DNA from: an uncultured Oscillospiraceae bacterium
Lineage (GTDB): Bacteria; Bacillota; Clostridia; Oscillospirales; Oscillospiraceae
Direction: 5' to 3'
DNA: 46,548 bases
Assembly (NCBI GenBank): GCA_904420145.1
Contig: CAJFUI010000061.1
Span: 1-46,548, forward strand
The notes below the pieces were generated by a model, which had not been told where the DNA came from, ran no database searches, and worked only from the letters and a program-made list of their open reading frames with translations. Positions 43,979 to 46,548 of the stretch are shown here, piece after piece. Within the stretch, counting starts at the first letter, position 1, and each line of letters begins with the position of its first letter. A program made the position numbers and the translations under genes.

Positions 43979-45478
43979 TTAAACATATTTCACAGCCAGC
44001 TCCATGATCTTCTCCTGGGTGGCGTCCTTGATATCAAGGATGCCGGCCATATGGCCGTTGCTCATCACCAGGATACGATCGCAGATGCCCAGCAGCTCAG
44101 GCATTTCGGAGGAAACCACCATTACGCCCTTGCCCTCCGCCGCCAAATTATTGATCAGCTCATAGATCTCATACTTGGCGCCTACGTCAATGCCGCGGGT
44201 GGGCTCATCCATCAGCAGGATATCCGGCTTGGTCAGCAGCCAGCGGCCGATAATTACCTTCTGCTGGTTGCCGCCGGAGAGGCTCTTAATCTTGGTCTTC
44301 TGGCTGGGGGTCTTGACGTGCATGGAGTCGATCACCCACTGGGTGTCGCCCTTCATCTTCTTGTTGCTGAGGAAAAGGCCCCTCTTATAGCTGCGGATAT
44401 TGGCGATGACAGAATTAAAGAGGATAGACCCCACGCCGAAAATACCGGTGGCGCGGCGCTCCTCTGTCAGCAAAGCAAAGCCGTTTTTCAGAGCGTCCTG
44501 AGAGGTTTTATTGTTGACGCTCTTACCGTTGACAATGATCTCACCGCTCCGGTGGTGGGCGGTACCGAAAATGGTCTCCAAAAGCTCTGTGCGGCGGGAG
44601 CCCACCAGACCGGCCACGCCGAGAATCTCACCCTTGCGCAGGTCAAAGGACACGTCAATGCAGCTGGGCATGTACATGCCGGTCAGATTCTTCACCGACA
44701 TGATAACGTCGCCGGGCTTGTTTGTCTTAGGCGGGAAGCGGTTCTCCATGGTCCGGCCCACCATCATGTTGATGATCTTCTGGGTAGTCAGATCCTCCGC
44801 CTTATTGGTGGAGATCCAATGTCCATCGCGCATGATGGTCACGTCGTCGGAAATCTCCAGAATTTCCTCCAGCTTGTGGGAGATATAAATGATGCCGACC
44901 CCGTCGTCACGCAGCTTATTGATGATTTTAAACAGCTGGGCAACCTCCTCATTGGCGAGGGAAGAGGTAGGCTCGTCCAATACAAGGAGTTTCGTGTTAT
45001 AGGAAACCGCCTTGGCAATCTCCACCATCTGCCGCTCAGAGACAGACAGCTTGCCAATCCGCGCTTTAGGGTCTGCTTTGATTTCTAACTCATCAAAAAT
45101 AGCCTTGGTATCGTTGTACATCTTTTTGGTATCAACAGTGCCAAGTTTGGTGCGTGGAAAACGGCCCAACCAGATATTTTCCATAATGCTGCGCTGCAGC
45201 ACCTGGTTGAGCTCCTGATGCACCATGGAAACGCCGTGTTCCAGCGCGTGCTTCGGGCCGGTGAAGTTTACCGACTCTCCTTCTAACTTAATCTCACCCG
45301 CATCCTTATTATAAATGCCGAAGAGGCACTTCATCAGGGTGCTCTTACCGGCACCATTCTCCCCGCAGAGGGAGTGAACAGTGCCCTTGCGCACCTTCAG
45401 CTGTACATCATCCAGTGCTTTTACGCCGGGAAACTGCTTTGAGATTCCCGACATCTCCAATACGTAGGAGTTAGTCAT
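43979..45478 (-). CDS. mglA: Sugar ABC transporter double ATP-binding protein (MglA/RbsA type)
   Basis: 499 residues with two ATPase halves. Half 1 has Walker [10 protein letters not shown], signature [14 protein letters not shown] and Walker [12 protein letters not shown]. Half 2 has the degenerate loop [12 protein letters not shown] in place of Walker A, signature [15 protein letters not shown] and Walker [13 protein letters not shown], the standard asymmetry of this family. I start at ATG 45478 (site GAGGTGA); GTG at 45487 is nearer that site. 106 nt after mglB. Confidence 0.95.
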   Translation of the reverse strand: MTNSYVLEMSGISKQFPGVKALDDVQLKVRKGTVHSLCGENGAGKSTLMKCLFGIYNKDAGEIKLEGESVNFTGPKHALEHGVSMVHQELNQVLQRSIMENIWLGRFPRTKLGTVDTKKMYNDTKAIFDELEIKADPKARIGKLSVSERQMVEIAKAVSYNTKLLVLDEPTSSLANEEVAQLFKIINKLRDDGVGIIYISHKLEEILEISDDVTIMRDGHWISTNKAEDLTTQKIINMMVGRTMENRFPPKTNKPGDVIMSVKNLTGMYMPSCIDVSFDLRKGEILGVAGLVGSRRTELLETIFGTAHHRSGEIIVNGKSVNNKTSQDALKNGFALLTEERRATGIFGVGSILFNSVIANIRSYKRGLFLSNKKMKGDTQWVIDSMHVKTPSQKTKIKSLSGGNQQKVIIGRWLLTKPDILLMDEPTRGIDVGAKYEIYELINNLAAEGKGVMVVSSEMPELLGICDRILVMSNGHMAGILDIKDATQEKIMELAVKYV

Positions 45479-45506
45479 CGGCGTCACCTCTTACGATTAA
45501 GTATGG

Positions 45507-45540
45507 GCGAGGGTGCCCAAGCGGACTTAGGCACCCTCGC
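45507..45540 (-). promoter_or_regulatory. mglB-mglA intercistronic hairpin
   Basis: Perfect 11-bp stem 45507-45517/45530-45540 without a T-run, 30 bp before mglA. In binding-protein operons such stems protect the abundant binding-protein mRNA and lower expression downstream. Confidence 0.6.
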
Positions 45541-45584
45541 TCGGATAGCCTACCAGACTACAAAAGAGTCAAAGCGGCAAGTGA

Positions 45585-46548
45585 TTACTCGGCATAGTAG
45601 GGAGAGTAGGGGATACGGATAGCCACACCGGTGGAATCCAGCTCGTAATCGGTGCCCTCCAGAGGATCGTTGCCGGCGAGGAAGTTCAAAGCGACCTCCA
45701 CAACGGCCTTGGCCATGCCGTCGCCGTCCTGCTTCACGGTACCAGCCATGGTGCCGGCCTCAACAGCGGCCACACCGGCGTCGGTAGCGTCAACGCCCAG
45801 CACGATGATGCTGGGATCACCCTCGTTGCCAGTGTTCATGCCGTTGTTCTGCAGGGCGGAGATCACACCGGTGGCCATGTCGTCGTTGTTGCAGAAAGCA
45901 ACCTCGATGGTGTCAGCCTGAGTGGCGAGAATAGCTTCCATGGCGTTCATAGCCTGCTCAGCCAGCCAGTTGCAGACCTGGGTCTCAGCAATGGCCTCCA
46001 TCTGCAGGCCGTTCTCCTCGGATTGCTTCACGCAGTACTCGGTACGGGCAATAGCCTCCACGTTGTCGGCCTCGCCCTGGAACACAACGTACTGCACCTT
46101 GCCGTCGCCGTTGCGGTCATAGTCGGGGTTCTCAGTCCACAGATCATAGAGCATGTCGCCCTGCATGATGCCGGCGTCCTCAGCCTGGGTACCGACGAAC
46201 AGGCACTTGTCATAGCCCTCGAGGACGGTGATGTCGGTGGGCTCACGGTTGAAGAACACCAGAGGGATGCCCTCGTCCTTCACCTTGTCGATAACAGTGG
46301 GAGCAGAGGACTGGTCGGTCATGTTGACGAAGATGCAGTCAACGCCCTTGGCCAGAATGGTGTCCAGCTGGTCCAGCTGCTTACCTTGGTCGCCCTGGCC
46401 GTCATAGCAGGTCAGATTGATGTTGCCGGCCTCCTCAGCATACTTCTCCATGGCGCTGCGCACGGTGGAGAGGTACACGTCGTCGTACTTGTAGAACATG
46501 GCAGCGATCTCATAGGTCTCGCCGTCGGTGCTGCCGCCGGTGGTGTCA
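45585..46548 (-). CDS. mglB: Sugar-binding lipoprotein (MglB type), partial
   Basis: The 3' part (about 320 codons) of a periplasmic-type binding protein; the start lies beyond the right edge. The first visible residues, DTTGGSTDGETYEIAAMFYKYDD, are a linker plus the first strand of the domain. PDYDRNGDGKVQYV is the EF-hand-like calcium loop characteristic of MglB-type galactose/glucose binding proteins; CNNDDMATGVISAL and VDATDAG complete the family pattern. It is the upstream gene of the operon here, so the promoter is off-window. Confidence 0.9.
   Translation of the reverse strand, partial: DTTGGSTDGETYEIAAMFYKYDDVYLSTVRSAMEKYAEEAGNINLTCYDGQGDQGKQLDQLDTILAKGVDCIFVNMTDQSSAPTVIDKVKDEGIPLVFFNREPTDITVLEGYDKCLFVGTQAEDAGIMQGDMLYDLWTENPDYDRNGDGKVQYVVFQGEADNVEAIARTEYCVKQSEENGLQMEAIAETQVCNWLAEQAMNAMEAILATQADTIEVAFCNNDDMATGVISALQNNGMNTGNEGDPSIIVLGVDATDAGVAAVEAGTMAGTVKQDGDGMAKAVVEVALNFLAGNDPLEGTDYELDSTGVAIRIPYSPYYAE

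Overview
The window is a gene-dense, GC-rich piece of a low-copy bacterial chromosome. The strong AGGAGG-type ribosome-binding sites, type 2 galT, HydA-type [FeFe]-hydrogenase, Smr, Spx/ArsC and DUF1294 small genes, and three-SLH-domain surface protein all point to an anaerobic Firmicute, most likely a gut Oscillospiraceae (Flavonifractor/Lawsonibacter/Dysosmobacter-like). That placement is inference from gene content, not from a marker gene. No tRNA, rRNA, CRISPR array, transposase or phage gene was seen.

Layout. 1-770: no convincing gene; a run of small hairpins and a possible structured RNA. 948-1241: DUF1294 membrane protein. 1287-9962 (minus): arginine biosynthesis, argG then argH-argC-argJ-argB-argD-argF, with two ARG-box operators over the argG promoter. 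10332-15107 (minus): AraC-type regulator followed by galK-galT-galE. 15257-16768: radical SAM protein. 16970-20742: a Nudix-DUF523 fusion, Smr and ArsC/Spx genes, then an Xre repressor with its own operator and three related small membrane proteins. 20845-23209 (minus): unknown protein, Dabb protein, HAD phosphatase. 23373-23668 (minus): a stand-alone structured non-coding RNA (possibly the raiA motif). 23908-26143: YfcE phosphodiesterase and an SLH-GH18 surface hydrolase. 26369-29937: a more A+T-rich cassette of MerR regulator, ABC transporter, GNAT acetyltransferase and DUF4097 lipoprotein. 30233-31423 (minus): aminotransferase, flanked by inverted copies of a ~135-bp non-coding repeat. 32106-35692: two-gene [FeFe]-hydrogenase with a NuoF/GltD-like flavoprotein. 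35810-36235: hypothetical membrane protein. 36375-46548 (minus): a long sugar operon running off the right edge.

How the genes work together. The arginine genes encode the cyclic (ArgJ-recycling) route from glutamate to arginine; carAB and argR are not here. The gal genes form a Leloir pathway. The right-hand operon pairs an MglBAC-type sugar importer with a tail-anchored micro-protein, two SIS isomerases (GmhA-like, HxlB-like), two kinases (ROK, PfkB), a ribulose/allulose-phosphate 3-epimerase, a DUF4432 mutarotase-like protein, a D-lyxose/mannose isomerase and DUF4867. The order partly resembles the E. coli D-allose operon but has extra enzymes, so it probably degrades an unusual aldose (rare hexose or heptose). 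This is the best candidate here for an undescribed pathway. The hydrogenase pair, the MerR switch with a 19-bp promoter spacer, the Xre/membrane-protein unit and the ncRNA are the next most interesting.
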